From the NCBI GenBank assembly GCA_964424075.1, contig CAYRGY010000001.1, forward strand, positions 248,001 through 312,000: a DNA stretch of 64,000 bases. Reading direction: 5' to 3'. Positions 16,816 through 24,209 of the stretch are shown here, one piece after another. The stretch comes from CAYRGY01 sp964424075. GTDB lineage: Bacteria; Patescibacteriota; Gracilibacteria; UBA1369. The first letter of the stretch is position 1. Each line of letters opens with the position of its first letter. Position numbers and translations under genes: made by a program. The notes under the pieces were generated by a model. That model made no database searches, had not been told where the DNA came from, and worked only from the letters and a program-made list of their open reading frames with translations.

Positions 16816-18075
16816 ATGTACAGACTCCATCAATTTGAGGTAGATGGCACACCTTTCACTTTCGATGGCGAGGATTTGACGATTCGCACGGGTGTTCCAC
16901 AAGAACGTTCAAACGGATCAGCCTCAAAGACCGCCCGGAAGTCCTTTCTCCGCAGCGTTGCTCTTGTGCTCAACAATGATTGCAACATGCGTTGTGACTA
17001 CTGCTATGCGAATCATGGCAACTTCGATTCGCCAGGCAGGTACCTGTCTTTCGCTGATGGGAGGGCCGCGATCGATCTGCTGGCTGACTCGCTGCGAAAG
17101 CACAACTCCAAGAGAGGGACAATCGGATTCTTTGGCGGGGAACCGCTTTTAAGTTTTGATCGTATCAGGAAATTAACCGAATACGCTGAAACGGTTGTGC
17201 CTGATTTCACCTCTCTTGACCTACTGATCACGACCAACGCCACCTTGCTGACCTCCGAGATGGCCGACTTCTTCGCTCAGAAGAGGTTTAAAGTCACGGT
17301 TAGCATCGATGGTGCTCAGCGAGTCAATGACGCTAGTCGGATCGACGCCCAAGGTGGGGGTACCTATCAGCGGGTTGTTGAGGCTATTGGCAAGTTGTTG
17401 GCTCGCAAGGTTGAGATCATTGCGCGTATCACTGTGAGTGAAAAAAATCCGGATGTTTTCGCTGCAGTACAACATGTCTCTTCTTTGGGGCTTACGCGTA
17501 TCACCTTCGCCGATGATTATAGCATGGGGAAAGACTCCTATGGTAAATACCTGAGCAGTCTAGGCAAACTAGTTGATTGGTACTTTGATCAAATAAGAAC
17601 TCGACGTATCATCGACATCACCAACTTCACCGAGCCACTCAGCGCGATCGCCACCAAGTCCGGAAAAGTGGCGCACTGCAATGCTGGAGTATCCTACATC
17701 GCAGTTTCCGCTGATGGCCAAGTCTACCGCTGCCCCCGCTTTGTGGGCAACAGCGAATTCAAAATCAGCTCCAATCTCTCCTCAGCATCATCTGAACTGG
17801 ACGTCTCCATAGAGAGGCTGAAAACCAAGTTGGGCAAGGATGCCGGAGCTCGAACACCCGAGTGCGACAGCTGCTCCTTCGTCAAATTGTGCGGAGGTGT
17901 TTGCTTCTATCACTCACAACAAGATACTGGTAACGAATTCGCTCGTTCGGCTCGTGACTGCTCCTATCGCAAACGACTCTACCGGCAATTGCTGGAGAAT
18001 TTGGTGGGCTTGTCCACCCCTGAAAGGAGGTGCTTCTATAAAAACCTGATTGAACTCTGGTCTCAAACATCATGA
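16816..18075 (+). CDS. Radical SAM/SPASM peptide maturase
   Basis: A 419-residue enzyme. The radical SAM cluster motif is C56-x3-C60-x2-C63 (NDCNMRCDYC), followed by GFFGGEPLLSF and a TVSIDGA segment typical of peptide-modifying members. The C-terminal SPASM region has C288, C306, C350, C353, C359, C363 and C382, the seven-Cys pattern that holds two auxiliary iron-sulfur clusters. The N-terminal 45 residues look like the peptide-docking part of thioether-forming maturases. It overlaps a tiny Cys-containing peptide gene and is followed by a C39-like peptidase, so a RiPP role is inferred. GC-richer than its neighbours. Confidence 0.9.
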   Translation: MYRLHQFEVDGTPFTFDGEDLTIRTGVPQERSNGSASKTARKSFLRSVALVLNNDCNMRCDYCYANHGNFDSPGRYLSFADGRAAIDLLADSLRKHNSKRGTIGFFGGEPLLSFDRIRKLTEYAETVVPDFTSLDLLITTNATLLTSEMADFFAQKRFKVTVSIDGAQRVNDASRIDAQGGGTYQRVVEAIGKLLARKVEIIARITVSEKNPDVFAAVQHVSSLGLTRITFADDYSMGKDSYGKYLSSLGKLVDWYFDQIRTRRIIDITNFTEPLSAIATKSGKVAHCNAGVSYIAVSADGQVYRCPRFVGNSEFKISSNLSSASSELDVSIERLKTKLGKDAGARTPECDSCSFVKLCGGVCFYHSQQDTGNEFARSARDCSYRKRLYRQLLENLVGLSTPERRCFYKNLIELWSQTS

Positions 18076-18083
18076 GGTTTGAA

Positions 18084-18200
18084 ATGAATACTGAAGAACT
18101 CGATTTCGGACTGACTGCTGAAGAAATCGCCAAGTTGGAAGAGAAGGCGCAAGAAGCGCACGTTTCCTGCGAAGGCGGTTCCGAAGGCGACATGGGTTAG
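18084..18200 (+). CDS. Candidate RiPP precursor peptide (38 residues, one Cys)
   Basis: ATG at 18084 has GAGG 6 bases upstream; an ATG at 18072 overlapping the maturase stop would add four residues. The peptide has an acidic helical front half (LTAEEIAKLEEKAQEAH, a leader-like segment) and a short tail with one Cys, four Gly, acidic residues and two Ser (VSCEGGSEGDMG). A Gly-Gly pair lies right after the Cys. Its place directly behind the SPASM maturase is the main evidence; no homologue is recognised. A Cys-to-Asp/Glu or alpha-carbon thioether is the most natural guess for the product. Confidence 0.72.
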   Translation: MNTEELDFGLTAEEIAKLEEKAQEAHVSCEGGSEGDMG

Positions 18201-18236
18201 CCCAACCTTTCCAGTACGGGTTAATCCTGCTACAAT

Positions 18237-18264
18237 GGCGGGGCCCCTCATAGCGGGCCCCGCC
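18237..18264 (+). terminator. Strong 10-bp hairpin between peptide and peptidase genes
   Basis: GGCGGGGCCC (18237-18246) and GGGCCCCGCC (18255-18264) form a perfect 10-bp stem with an 8-base loop. It is followed by AACTCTAATTT, not a T-run, 11 bases before the peptidase ATG. It may stabilise the precursor mRNA or partly terminate, giving more peptide than peptidase. Confidence 0.6.
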
Positions 18265-18275
18265 AACTCTAATTT

Positions 18276-18842
18276 ATGAAAAACTATACGCCAATCTATC
18301 AGCTCCCCTACTGTTGTGTGCCCGCAGCTCTGCAGTGGATTTTCTATCGGCGCAATTTGCCGATTCTGAATCAGGAAGACATTGGGGCTGAGCTTGGCTT
18401 GCGACTACCCATGAAGGGTCTCGCTAAATTTCAGAATCCCCGCATTATCTACACGGACAAATTACCTCGCCGCGGCTACGGTACTCAAATTCACCTAAAA
18501 AAATATTCCATCAACAAATTTTTCCAAAAATACAAAATTCCGCTGCAAATTTCTGAACTCAAAACTTTCTCTACCACCATGCAGCTGCAGAAATTCATTC
18601 AGAGTCATCTGCTGCCCGAAAATGATCTCATTGCTCGTATTCACACTACAATGTTTGATGACCAAAAACCGGTCGGCCACTTTTCGCTAATCACCAACTA
18701 TCACCCCCATAGCCAAAAAGTCACCATCGGAGACCCAAACATGCCCTTTTTCCGTAAAACCGACCTGCAAAAACTCCTTTATGGAATGTCCGACCAAATC
18801 GACGGCATTCAGAGAGGAATATATGTCGTACAGTCAGCTTAA
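18276..18842 (+). CDS. C39-like cysteine peptidase
   Basis: A 188-residue soluble protein. Gln9 and the Cys13-Cys14 pair (QLPYCCVPAALQW), His135 (VGHFSLITNYH) and Asp153 with Pro (VTIGDPN) match the order of the C39-type papain-like triad and oxyanion residue. No transporter domain is attached, unlike bacteriocin-export C39 proteases. Immediately behind the maturase and precursor, it could remove the leader of the modified peptide. It could also be an unrelated C39-family protein; the linkage is contextual. AT-richer than the two genes before it. Confidence 0.75.
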   Translation: MKNYTPIYQLPYCCVPAALQWIFYRRNLPILNQEDIGAELGLRLPMKGLAKFQNPRIIYTDKLPRRGYGTQIHLKKYSINKFFQKYKIPLQISELKTFSTTMQLQKFIQSHLLPENDLIARIHTTMFDDQKPVGHFSLITNYHPHSQKVTIGDPNMPFFRKTDLQKLLYGMSDQIDGIQRGIYVVQSA

Positions 18843-18849
18843 TTGCTCA

Positions 18850-19226
18850 ACAAATAGACCTGCTCTTTCCCCATCTCATCAAAATAGTTGGTGTGAAACA
18901 GTTCAAATCTACCAAACGTTTTCTCTAATAAGCTTTCCATATCACCATGATCAACAGAAATGCTTTATAGGTGGTCACTATATTCTCTACCCTTTTCCAA
19001 AACCGGAGTTATCAAAACAAAAACTCCTGCAACTCCCAACAGCCGCTTCACCAATCGCAAACTCAGAACCGGCCACCCCTATCGTGTCAAATCCTAGCTT
19101 TCGCATAAGTGCACAACTTCCACCCAGTCCACAACCGAGGTTCGGTGCTCTACCCTGCGATACCTTCACATGCTCAAGTACCCGCTCCAACATGGCCGAA
19201 TTATAACACAAATATACTCCATGCAA
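18850..19226 (-). pseudogene. Decayed methyltransferase-like gene
   Basis: The minus strand from 19226 reads LERVLEHVKVSQGRAPNLGC followed by GLGGSCALMRKLGFDTIGV, resembling SAM-binding motif I, and meets a stop at about 18987. A second frame beyond it reads HGDMESLLEKTFGRFELF, then HTNYFDEMGKEQVYLLSN to a stop near 18842. Such sequences look like the start and end of one protein with the middle lost and the frame broken. The family is a tentative call. Confidence 0.4.
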
Positions 19227-19287
19227 ACACTTTTCAATTTAAGTCCAACCTATGCTATACTTGGGGCAATCAAAATAAAAAACCAAC

Positions 19288-20682
19288 ATGCCTCATCGTC
19301 GCACCTCTTTCCACAATCGCCTTGAAGCCTGGCTCATGCGTTCTCTTAAGCTAAAGCAAAAAAGCCCCGGCCTCTCCCTGATCATCTCCGTCATTCTCAT
19401 TTCCATCATCGTCACCTTCTCCATCGGCGTGGCCACCCTTATAGTCGACTCCGTCCGCCAAGGCGCCCGCGTCCGCCGCGGTACCGAAGCCTATTACTCC
19501 GCCGAAGCAGGCATAGAACAGGCCCTCCTCGTCAACAAGAAGTTGAAGGATCAAGGAGAAGCGATCGGACACTCCGCTGAATACCAGCCCGACGAAGATC
19601 ACCCCAACATCCCCTACGACGCCCGTTTCGAAATCAAAGGAGATGCTGGAACTTTTTTTGTAAAACAATTACAAGGAAAATACATCGTCCCCTTCCCTTG
19701 GACCGGCGACGTCCCCTTCACCGACCTTGAATACGGTGCCAAAGTCGAAGGAGGCTGCGATCCGACCAAACCACCCCAGCTTACAACAGATGGCAACAAT
19801 TTTATAATCCCCGATGATGCATCTGATGATGGTAATGAAACTGCTGAGGTGCTTGAACACCCCTGCAATTGGGGCATGCTCAAACCCGGCACCAAAGTCG
19901 CCATCCCCTTATATTACATTGAAAATGGATCACCAAAAAACCTCACCGATTTCACCATCCGCCTACGAACTCCTTGCTTTAGCGGTGCCGAATATTGCCA
20001 ACCAACCGACCGCTATCTCCTAAATTGCTTCGACAAGGGCGAAGAGGCGATTAGGTGTATGGGAAGAAAATACGAAGTGCCTGAGCAAAAAGGCGAAGTA
20101 GTCGTCCTCTGGCAAATCGATGCCGAAGCCGCAGGAGTGCCGGTGAGTTTGACACCACTCGATGTAAGATATCAAGATGGCCAGAATTTCACAAATAATT
20201 CAGAAATCTTCGAAGGAAAAATAAATGGTGCAAGGATTGCTCCCAAAGCCTTTACTATTTTGAAAGCTAGTGATAGCTTCTATGGCTACATCTCATCAAT
20301 CACAAGTCAAACAAAGGTGAAACCAGATATTGGAGATCCAGGCAAAGATGCAATATCAGTTAGTGACTTTCTGGGTGATGGAACGGATATCGAAAAGCCA
20401 ATCTTGAAACTATCCGTGATTGGTAGTCTGAAGGGCTGTCAGGACAATAATTGCACTGTAAATTCTTATCCATACGATTCCACAGGTAATCCAAAATCTG
20501 ATTTTACAGCACCACCGGACATTCCCTACCTGGAATACCAAATTCAATTCACAGGATCAGAAGCGCCCGCGAATGTGGAAAACATACTTCGCTCCGAAGG
20601 GCAATCCGGTCCATTTCAGCATACAATAGAGGTAAAAGTTCCCCATCAGACTTCTTCACTGGAATATGTCATCCAACAATAA
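19288..20682 (+). CDS. PilX-like type IV prepilin-family protein
   Basis: A 464-residue protein with a basic leader (LKLKQKSPG) followed by a long hydrophobic helix (LSLIISVILISIIVTFSIGV) and then YYSAEAGIEQALLV, a hallmark of PilX-like minor pilins. The rest is a beta-rich outer domain with Cys pairs and no known family. It probably sits in or primes a type IV pilus or competence pseudopilus. The helix starts right after a Gly, as expected for prepilin peptidase, but Glu at +5 is absent. No other pilus genes are in the window. Confidence 0.8.
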   Translation: MPHRRTSFHNRLEAWLMRSLKLKQKSPGLSLIISVILISIIVTFSIGVATLIVDSVRQGARVRRGTEAYYSAEAGIEQALLVNKKLKDQGEAIGHSAEYQPDEDHPNIPYDARFEIKGDAGTFFVKQLQGKYIVPFPWTGDVPFTDLEYGAKVEGGCDPTKPPQLTTDGNNFIIPDDASDDGNETAEVLEHPCNWGMLKPGTKVAIPLYYIENGSPKNLTDFTIRLRTPCFSGAEYCQPTDRYLLNCFDKGEEAIRCMGRKYEVPEQKGEVVVLWQIDAEAAGVPVSLTPLDVRYQDGQNFTNNSEIFEGKINGARIAPKAFTILKASDSFYGYISSITSQTKVKPDIGDPGKDAISVSDFLGDGTDIEKPILKLSVIGSLKGCQDNNCTVNSYPYDSTGNPKSDFTAPPDIPYLEYQIQFTGSEAPANVENILRSEGQSGPFQHTIEVKVPHQTSSLEYVIQQ

Positions 20683-20799
20683 GCGCAATTGACAAACTTT
20701 ACTAAAAATGGTATCAATTTAGCAGCGTTCCAGCGTTTTTTCCGTCCTTAAATTTCGGAGAAATCCAGGGCGCAGACCCCAAACAAAGAGGATAAGTAA

Positions 20800-23109
20800 A
20801 TGCGAATATATCTGCTTTGGGCGTGTCTCTGCGCCCTTAGCGTCATGACCTTCACCGCGTCCGGCCTGGCCGGCAGCGGAGCCGCTCCGGTCGCTATCGA
20901 CGACGAAGACTTCCTGCCCAATCAGGTGATTCACCTGCCGGGTAGTGATGAGATTGTCATCTACGGTGCATCTGAAAGAAGCGGAACTGTCGGAAGTGCA
21001 GACTTGGCTCGCCTGACCAACTCGGACGGCGGCGAGTCCGCCAGTTGGAGTTTCCAGTACCTCAGTAGTGCCTGTCAAACGGCTACCCAAGAAATGGCTC
21101 CCTACTTCTGCCTCCCCGGCAGCGTCTGCGAGGGCAAGCTGTACTACCATTCTCCAGGCACTTTTAGTTTGCTTAGTTGCAATATTGCTGGAGATGGGCT
21201 AACCACCTCGGGGTGCGCGGAAATCCCCAATTTCGAGCCGGACAACGGAGGGCTGACCGTCCTGCCGGACGGTGACTTGCTTTTCATGAACGGTAACGAT
21301 CCGACTTTCCGTCTCTTCCGTCTCTTCCGCGTCAACCCGACCACCGGGGCATCCGTCCTGGTGCCGGGTTGCAGTGAGGCCGGAACCGGCACCGGCATCG
21401 GCGGTGGAATTGCCAACGGTTTCATTTTTTTGTATTCCGACAGCCCTTCATTGGGCAATATGGACATCATGCGAATGAACTGGAACGGCACTTCCTGCAG
21501 CGGCTCACGCGTCAATTTCAACGACATCGCGGGCTACGCCGACATCAACACTACCGCTCGTGACTGGCCGGGGGCTATTGATCCCCTGACAGGGGATTAC
21601 TACTTCCTGCAGCCCAATGACCCCTGGCTCCCGATGCTCGCCAAGCTCACCCCCGCCTGCGGCGACGGATTCATTTCCGGTCGCGTCGCGGATGGGAACA
21701 AAGAGCAATGCGATCCTGCAGCGGCCGTGCCCCTCAACGGTGCGGTCACCTGCGAAGACGCGTTCGGCGCGGGTTGGACCGGCACGCTCGGTTGCAACGC
21801 TAGCACCTGTCAGTACGAAGGGTGCAGCGAGGTAACTACGCCCGCCTGTCCGGACGGGACTTGCAACAGCACGGAAACGTGCTCGAGCTGTCCCCAGGAT
21901 TGTGGCCAGTGCTGCGGCAATGGCGACGATTCTGACCCGGGCGAGCAGTGCGATTTGGGTACCGCGCAGAACGGCAACGTCTGCACGGCCGCCTACGACT
22001 CCACTTGCAACTGGTGCAGCGCGACCTGCCAGAACGAAACAGAGCAGGGCCCGCACTGCGGTGATGGCTCGATCAACGGGCCGGAGCAGTGCGATGGCAC
22101 GCAGCTCGACGGGGCAACCTGTGCGAGCGAGGGTGCGGGAACGGGCGACCTGACCTGCAATCCGACCACCTGCCTGTACGACACCTCCGGCTGCACGCTG
22201 CCGGAAGTGTGCGACAACGGTACTTGTGGTCCCGGGGAAAGCTTCGAAAACTGCCCCCAGGACTGCGATCCGCCGTTCTGTCCGCTCACCCTGAGCCCCA
22301 CCAGCACCTGCGATCTGGACTGCAGCGATGCTGATAAGCCGATTGTCACCGGTCACGGTGGTGTCTGTGAAATCAGCTACCTGCCGGCGTGGGCCACAAA
22401 CCCCACTCCGATTCAGTTCACGGGTTTGAAAGAAGGCTACTCGTTGCTCTTCAACATCCCGGTGACGCCTGGTGAACTCCGGACGGAACTGAGCGTGTCA
22501 GGCTTCGAGAGTCTGAGAGTCCGAGACGGCGACGCCGAATTCGGTTTCAAGATGGCTTCTTGCGCCCTGGGTGTCGAAGGCACCGATTACCTGGTTGAAC
22601 TGGTCAGCGGCAGTGTTTATCGAGTCAGTGTACTCGAAGGCAAGGTCAAGCTGACCCTGGTTTCATCAGGCGATCCGCTTGATTTCACGCTCAGTGACGG
22701 ACAGGGAGAAATCTCAGCCGGCGAGAGCGTGGAAATCGACTTCAATACCGGAGAACCACAAGGAACCGGTGGAGAAGGCGGAGCAGGCGGCGCAGCCAAC
22801 ACAGGCGGAAACGCCACGGGTGGCAACACCACGGGCGGCGCAGCCAACACGGGCGGAAACGCCACCGGTGGCAACACCGACAGCGGCGGGACTGGAGCAG
22901 TCTCAGCCGGAGCAGGCGGTGGAACGAGTGGCGCGACCACTTCCACCGGCGGCTCAACAGCAGGAGGATCCTCCGGCGACAGCGGTGGTTGCAGTTGCGC
23001 GACGGTGGGTTCCGGAAGGAACTTTACCATCGCCTTCGCAGCTCTGCTGGCGCTGATGATGCTCTTGCTCAGGGCATCACGGATCTCCACAGCTCGGCTC
23101 GAGTCCTAA
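20800..23109 (+). CDS. Large Cys-rich surface protein with MYXO-CTERM-like tail
   Basis: ATG at 20800 has GAGGA upstream and a signal peptide. The 769-residue product has a propeller-like N-terminal third, then Cys-rich repeats (about 285-500) of the CGDG...GPEQCD type known from myxobacterial DUF4215-like proteins. A FecR-like segment follows (about 590-645: GSVYRVSVLEGKVKLTL, ISAGESVEI), then a Gly/Thr/Asn-rich linker. The end, GGCSCATVG plus a hydrophobic helix and RASR, resembles the MYXO-CTERM sorting tag. Strongly GC-rich against its AT-richer surroundings, so recent transfer is likely. Confidence 0.85.
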   Translation: MRIYLLWACLCALSVMTFTASGLAGSGAAPVAIDDEDFLPNQVIHLPGSDEIVIYGASERSGTVGSADLARLTNSDGGESASWSFQYLSSACQTATQEMAPYFCLPGSVCEGKLYYHSPGTFSLLSCNIAGDGLTTSGCAEIPNFEPDNGGLTVLPDGDLLFMNGNDPTFRLFRLFRVNPTTGASVLVPGCSEAGTGTGIGGGIANGFIFLYSDSPSLGNMDIMRMNWNGTSCSGSRVNFNDIAGYADINTTARDWPGAIDPLTGDYYFLQPNDPWLPMLAKLTPACGDGFISGRVADGNKEQCDPAAAVPLNGAVTCEDAFGAGWTGTLGCNASTCQYEGCSEVTTPACPDGTCNSTETCSSCPQDCGQCCGNGDDSDPGEQCDLGTAQNGNVCTAAYDSTCNWCSATCQNETEQGPHCGDGSINGPEQCDGTQLDGATCASEGAGTGDLTCNPTTCLYDTSGCTLPEVCDNGTCGPGESFENCPQDCDPPFCPLTLSPTSTCDLDCSDADKPIVTGHGGVCEISYLPAWATNPTPIQFTGLKEGYSLLFNIPVTPGELRTELSVSGFESLRVRDGDAEFGFKMASCALGVEGTDYLVELVSGSVYRVSVLEGKVKLTLVSSGDPLDFTLSDGQGEISAGESVEIDFNTGEPQGTGGEGGAGGAANTGGNATGGNTTGGAANTGGNATGGNTDSGGTGAVSAGAGGGTSGATTSTGGSTAGGSSGDSGGCSCATVGSGRNFTIAFAALLALMMLLLRASRISTARLES
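22791..22886 (+). repeat. Two tandem 48-bp repeats in linker
   Basis: Two nearly identical 48-base units starting CGCAGCCAACAC encode the 16-residue repeat AANTGGNATGGNTTGG. They lie inside the flexible linker of the surface protein, and copy number could vary between strains. Confidence 0.75.
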
Positions 23110-23132
23110 CGGATTCGCCGTACACACACAAA

Positions 23133-23181
23133 GGGCGGGGGCGGTTCGAGAACATCGAACCCTCCCGAATCGTCCCCGCCC
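23133..23181 (+). terminator. Compound GC-rich hairpin after surface-protein gene
   Basis: GGGCGGGG (23133-23140) pairs with CCCCGCCC (23174-23181). Nested inside is GGTTCGA (23143-23149) with TCGAACC (23155-23161). No T-run follows; likely part of the 3' end structure that came with the GC-rich gene. Confidence 0.6.
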
Positions 23182-23278
23182 GACCTTACTTATCCTTGAA
23201 CTTGTCTGACAAGCTCCGCCTACAATCGATGGCAACTTGGCCATCAAACGTAGCGGGCGCAAACTCAGCCTCAACTGC

Positions 23279-23314
23279 AAAAGCCCCGCATCATCAAAAG
23301 TGCGAGGCTTTTTT
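23279..23314. terminator. Rho-independent terminator
   Basis: AAAAGCCCCGCA and TGCGAGGCTTTTTT form a stem with one mismatch, closing the surface-protein gene and, with its A-run, possibly the convergent kinase gene. Confidence 0.8.
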
Positions 23315-23337
23315 CGATAGTTATGTATGCAAATTTA

Positions 23338-24099
23338 TTATTTGGTCTTTTTCATGTCACGAAGCTTTTCTCGAATTCTAATAGCTACCGATTCGGCAGA
23401 CTCGTGAGTACAATCAATTAGCATATCGGGTCTGAATTCCACTAAACAATCTTCCATAAATTCCATCATACTGTCTTCACTTTTTTGTTCAAAATGTAAA
23501 TCAGAAGTTCTTCTCTTTAGTTTTTCTCTTTCATATATTCGCCCCTGTCTGACTTCCTCATCGCTGACGGTCAGCAAGGCATATAAATCAGGCTTAATGA
23601 TTTCACTTTCTTCCATATTAAAAATATTTGTATTGCCGAGTTGGCCCCTTGTTCTGGCTACTATCGAATATATATGCCGATCACAAATAACATCTGCAAG
23701 TTTCAGCATTTCGGCAATGACCTTGTTTTTGCAATACAAGGATAATAAATGAGCTATAAAACTGGTTTCTCTGGAGTATTTTTTATCAATTTTTTCTTTA
23801 TCCAAAGCTTGAGTTGGATTTCGATAAGGAAATTCGTCATAAAAAAAAGCACCGTGATAGCGCTTTTTGCCAAATTCTTTTTGGATTCTTTCCACATCCA
23901 GTGAACCGTCTTCCACTAATTCAGGTAAATTGCTCAGAAACAAATTTGCCTGATCCGCTCCCATATAATCAAATTCAGCTTCCCTGGCATCATCATTTAG
24001 CTTTTCTTCCAATCTCTGACAAACAGTTGTCTTTCCGGTACCATTAATACCTTCTATTGCAATCAATTTATGTGGTAATTCATTTCTCCTCATAAGCAT
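23338..24099 (-). CDS. Thymidylate-kinase-like P-loop kinase
   Basis: A 253-residue protein with the P-loop IEGINGTGKTT (about residues 15-25), a DRH motif (CDRHIYSIVART, about residue 135) at the place of the DRY/DRW of thymidylate kinases, and a late Arg-rich LID-like part (GRIYEREKLKRR). It would phosphorylate dTMP or another nucleoside monophosphate. It is about 40 residues longer than common Tmk and quite divergent, so a deoxynucleoside kinase role is possible. Confidence 0.75.
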   Translation of the reverse strand: MLMRRNELPHKLIAIEGINGTGKTTVCQRLEEKLNDDAREAEFDYMGADQANLFLSNLPELVEDGSLDVERIQKEFGKKRYHGAFFYDEFPYRNPTQALDKEKIDKKYSRETSFIAHLLSLYCKNKVIAEMLKLADVICDRHIYSIVARTRGQLGNTNIFNMEESEIIKPDLYALLTVSDEEVRQGRIYEREKLKRRTSDLHFEQKSEDSMMEFMEDCLVEFRPDMLIDCTHESAESVAIRIREKLRDMKKTK

Positions 24100-24175
24100 T
24101 TAAGAGCTGTAAAAAAGCATATCATCACTCCATCTTTCCAACAAGTTGTTTCCATCTACCTTTCTGTCAAGATTG

Positions 24176-24184
24176 TGGTATAAT
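24176..24184 (+). promoter_or_regulatory. Extended -10 promoter of the cyclase gene
   Basis: TGG directly before TATAAT (24179-24184) forms an extended -10 element 25 bases upstream of the ATG. No good -35 box is apparent. Confidence 0.65.
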
Positions 24185-24209
24185 ATTAAGATCGGCTAAT
24201 TATATCAAG

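Noticed and set aside
18072..18083. ATG at 18072 as start of the precursor peptide
   Set aside because: It overlaps the maturase stop, but the ATG at 18084 has GAGG at good distance; both remain possible but the second is preferred.
21505..22356. 283-codon antisense frame inside the GC-rich surface protein
   Set aside because: GC-rich genes give long antisense frames by chance; the sense strand has signal peptide, repeats and start site.
22617..23090. Pro/Val-rich antisense frame
   Set aside because: Mirror image of the Gly/Thr-rich repeat linker on the sense strand.
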